Shown here in pieces: positions 60,857 to 64,000 of a DNA stretch of 64,000 nt. Each line of letters opens with the position of its first letter. Within the stretch, counting starts at the first letter, position 1. The notes beneath the pieces were generated by a model. The model ran no database searches, was not told where the DNA came from, and was given only the letters and a program-made list of their open reading frames with translations. This DNA is from Rutidosis leptorrhynchoides (Eukaryota > Streptophyta > Magnoliopsida > Asterales > Asteraceae). Location of the stretch: NCBI RefSeq assembly GCF_046630445.1, contig NC_092340.1:22518001-22582000 (forward strand), read 5' to 3'. A program made the translations under genes and the position numbers.

Positions 60857-61974
60857 TGAATTTGCATCCAACAATACTCCGCTCATGAGCTTATATATTG
60901 GGTTTGTATTACTTTCCTTTTTATTAATTTTCTCTTTTTTCTTTTTCATCTTATTCCTTTTCATCGAGTAATAACTCAAGAACACGATCTAAACATGGTT
61001 ATGAAAACTTCAACATGTATAAAAGTTCTATCCATATGATCAAGAGAATTATTAATTTTAAAATACTAGTGTGGTAATTTAACTGTAGAATCTTTAAATT
61101 TATCCGTGGAAAGAATAAAAAAATGGAAAATGCAAATATGGGCCGGACAGTGGGAGGAAGTTAACCGGAGAACACGGTAAAATGTGGTCCAATAGGTGAA
61201 TGTCTACATCATGCACTACCAGAGTATCCTGCGCTTTTGCACATGCTGCTACTACTACTCTCCCCAAAACAAATTAAAAGCTGATATCAACATTTGATTC
61301 TTTTCGTCACTCCTTTATTTTTTAAAAGATTTTATTCTTGTCACATTTTATTTATTTATTTTTACCACGACAACAAGAACTAAAGAAAATAATTTGAGAA
61401 AAAGTAAGGTACTATTTATATTTTTAAGATGTTTTTTATTTAAAAGTTTTGAACCATGTCTATAAAGAATATGTGACTTAAAGGTCTTCATTTTGAATAT
61501 TGAACACCGTATATTTGTATGTCTCTGTGAGCATAATGCGCAATTCACCTGGTACCTGGTCATACATTCGAAGAGCTTGATTACCCGAGATTTTACATTC
61601 TATGTGGGAGTCAACATGTTCGTTCATAACAGGATTTTCTCGTTTACAACAACAATAATAATAATAATAATTAAAAATCTTTAATTATTGTGATTTTTAT
61701 CAAATGAATTACTCGTATTTTATTAATTTAAACTATAATAATAAAAGTTTTAGTATATAATAATCACATTAGTATAATTTATTCATAAAATTAATAGATT
61801 CACACGAGTTGAAATATCATTATATTTTTAACAAAAATGCAATATCAAAATAGTTTTTTGTAAAAAATTTATACAAATTATTTAAACATTTATCAGGCAA
61901 TAAAGAGTGTATAAGACTTCGTAATTTTACACTTGATTGGGTATACTTACATGGGATACTTATTATGCAGAAAG

Positions 61975-62150
61975 ATTCGTTACCAGGTGCTCATTGCTAT
62001 GAACTTTTAATGATGTTTTTTCAACGCTATTAAATCTTGTGATCCATGTTATCGTTTATATTCTTATAATCTTATAAACTTATAAACTTACCAATGTATG
62101 TTGATCGATTTTAGCATGTATTCCATGCTCTTATAATTAAGTATAATAAT
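61975..62150 (+). repeat. Relic of a family-A-like LTR end
   Basis: TACCAGGTGCTCATTG, AAATCTTGTGATCCATGTTAT and CTTACCAATGTATGTTGA parallel, in order, the family-A LTR at about 20045-20200. Diverged and incomplete. Confidence 0.5.
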
Positions 62151-62225
62151 ATTTTAACGTTCATATACATATGATTTGTATAAAATTATTCATTTAAGAT
62201 TCATATATGACTTATTAATATACAC

Positions 62226-62227
<2 letters not shown>

Positions 62228-62313
<86 letters not shown>
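62228..62313. repeat. (AAT)n microsatellite
   Basis: About 86 bp of AAT repeat. Confidence 0.95.
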
Positions 62314-62314
<1 letters not shown>

Positions 62315-62411
62315 TAATTTAGTACTTACAAATAATGAAAATTACAATATAAAGATAAAATTAAAAATAATATAATAATAATAATATAGTTATAATAACA
62401 ATATAGTTACT

Positions 62412-62413
62412 AT

Positions 62414-62508
<95 letters not shown>
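62412..62508. repeat. (ATC)n then (ATT)n compound microsatellite
   Basis: About 42 bp of ATC repeat passes directly into about 52 bp of ATT repeat. Confidence 0.95.
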
Positions 62509-62509
<1 letters not shown>

Positions 62510-62828
62510 GTAATGAAACATATTGTACATATAAAAATTAGGTTAATGTATATTTTAGGTTTTGTTTGCAGCAACTAGAAACACATTTTCAATGTTGTAC
62601 GATGCAGACCAAATAAGAAATTAATTCATTTTATGTATTTCAGAATAAAAAATAGTTTGCTCCAAAAAAAATCTTTTATATATCTCACAAACATAAGACC
62701 TAATAAGGTTTGCAAAGTAAAAAACAAACAACATATTGTTACATTTGTATCTTGAACAGCGTGGTTAGGGAAATGATATCTTTTTTACTCAAAAATAGAG
62801 GAATGGTTGTATACATCTCATTTCCCCA

Positions 62829-63134
62829 CACTACAAGAAAAATGGTCATTTGTGATGATATTTTAGTGATGACTTATTATTTGGTCACTAATACTGTTTT
62901 TTATACCTTAAAAAAGTCGTCACTAAATTTTGGTCACCCTGCGATATTACTGACCAAACAAATGGTCACTATAGTGATCTATTTTAGTGTGTTGGTCTCA
63001 AATATTGTTTTGTAAATGATCTATAGTGACGAGAACTGACCAATCAATTTTAGCAACTTGCTCGATTTAGTGACCAATTTCGTGTTATTAGTGATCAATA
63101 ATCATCTTCACTAAAACTCATTTTTCTTATAGTG
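62829..63134. mobile_element. MITE, CACTA-type, 306 bp
   Basis: The left end CACTACAAGAAAAATG and the right end on minus CACTATAAGAAAAATG differ at one base. The interior carries GTGACCAA/TGGTCACT words on both strands. The CACTACAAGAAAAA terminus is typical of plant CACTA derivatives. The flanking 3 bp (CCA and CTC) do not match, so the TSD has decayed. Confidence 0.75.
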
Positions 63135-63229
63135 CTCATACCTTACATGCACGTGATTGTGTATTTTTTTGTTAAGAATAAAACACGTGAGCCCTAACAT
63201 GACTTGATAACCCTAGGTTATCAAACTCA

Positions 63230-63657
63230 GTTACAATAAACGAAGATATATAATTAATGTATACGAAGAAACTAGAAAAAATGATAAAGACAAGAGAATT
63301 TAACGAGGTTATATGTAATCACGAATGATTACATTAATCCTCGACCACCAAAGAGAGTTCTTTTATTGATAATGTTCGTGGATACATGAATAGATTACAA
63401 TAGGATGCTTAAATAGGCAAAACAATACAAGGAAATAGCTTTGAGAGCAAGAAAACGCGGTGTCTAGAATTTTCCCCGGTCAGTCCCTAGCTCGCGATCG
63501 CGAGGTTCTTAGCCTCACCAATTTCATGATCGCGAAATGCCTTCCGGCAGCAAATTCTAATTACGAACTTAGGACTCGCGATCTCGAACCCTTTCAGCTA
63601 TTTTCGACTTTTTGACTCCTTGTTTAACTCGCTTCGCACTCCCAACAATTTTCCACT
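63230..63657 (-). repeat. Probable LTR fragment, minus strand
   Basis: On the minus strand a TGTTGGGAGTGCG-type start (near 63657) is followed by the palindrome CTCGCGATCGCGAG (63491-63504), weaker palindromes (about 63523-63538 and 63573-63585), a CCTATTTAAGC TATA-like element (about 63405-63415) and U5-like sequence. No partner LTR is in the window and the ends are estimates. Confidence 0.4.
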
Positions 63658-63991
63658 CTAAGAGACGTTAAACAACACCCATCTTAAACTAACATCATCA
63701 ACATCAATATCATCCCACATCAACAACTTGACCAGCTAATTATACCTCCTTTTGATACCGCTGGATTTGCAGCCGAATCACGCCGCACTTCACCCGATAA
63801 CCTTCGAGGAAGTGAAGTCTTTCGACCCCAAAAAATACCGCTGAGCTATAATTCGATCCTTTTGTTACTAGCTCGAGAAACAAGAACTTCTCTTTGGCTA
63901 TGGCACCTACCTCCTTAGTTTTGGAGATAGCGGGCCGTTTGAGTCCACCCGGCCCAATTAACCCCATCGCCCAAGCAATCCACCCGTACAC
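63658..63991 (-). other. Open minus-strand stretch, unrecognised
   Basis: An open frame of about 83 codons (63740-63991) starts ATG on the minus strand and contains KEKFLFLELVTKGSNYSS. It lies where the internal domain of an element ending in the adjacent LTR would be. I recognise no domain. It may run beyond the window edge in another frame. Confidence 0.25.
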
Positions 63992-64000
63992 AATATCATT

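Larger units (their letters stand above)
59045..62828. other. AT-rich DNA with simple repeats and relics
   Basis: It contains (GT)n at about 59650-59671, a CG-then-CA dinucleotide tract at 59870-59908, a 66-bp tandem duplication, a promoter-like motif at 60814-60856, a relic of a family-A LTR and two trinucleotide arrays. A short ATG frame (MEEFVDAKVKEILKISPYDN..., 59702-59782) is followed within by CAG-GTTCCG, which could be an exon edge; nothing else supports a gene. Confidence 0.5.

Overview
This is plant nuclear heterochromatin-type DNA made almost entirely of transposable elements stacked inside one another. Basis: Ty1/copia, Ty3 chromovirus and Athila-type polyproteins, plant LINE and PIF/Harbinger ORF1 remnants, TRIMs, MITEs, and long (TA)n, (ATT)n and (AAT)n tracts in AT-rich sequence. 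A eudicot with a repeat-rich genome, possibly a daisy-family (Asteraceae) plant, is my inference from the style of the long LTRs. I see no intact host gene, tRNA, rRNA or CRISPR array. Every coding region is broken by stops, frameshifts or insertions.

Left part (1-10.8 kb): the 3' three quarters of a Ty3 chromovirus (gag, protease, RT, RNase H, integrase, chromodomain, 3' LTR). Its reverse-transcriptase gene is split by a 519-bp TRIM. AT-rich sequence with a Harbinger-like MITE and a Mutator-like MITE follows.

First nest (10.8-21.85 kb): a 5'-truncated LINE (minus strand) contains a solo LTR of family A (TSD CTCTT). That LTR contains a Ty1/copia element sitting in an ATT microsatellite, and the copia contains a second TRIM (TSD GAATG). 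The copia LTRs differ at only 3 of 264 positions although its genes are ruined.

Middle (21.85-25.4 kb): MITE and SINE-like fragments, simple repeats and a GC-rich unassigned block.

Second nest (25.44-58.69 kb): a PIF/Harbinger-type DNA element (TSD TTA, ORF1 remnant) contains a gag-only Ty3 element of family B. The B 5' LTR carries a 3.5-kb solo LTR, and the B 3' LTR carries an 18.9-kb Athila-type element. The Athila is itself interrupted by a family-B solo LTR and a family-A solo LTR. It encodes an aspartic-protease domain at the usual place and two more protease-like domains between integrase and an env-like ORF.

Right part (58.7-64 kb): a further MITE, simple repeats, a snRNA-type promoter-like motif, a CACTA-type MITE and a probable LTR fragment at the edge.

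Two regulatory patterns recur. Several unrelated LTR families carry a pair of 14-20-nt palindromes just upstream of the TATA box, with different palindrome sequences in different copies. The TRIM LTRs carry a plant snRNA-type USE plus TATA pair at the spacing typical of RNA polymerase III genes.
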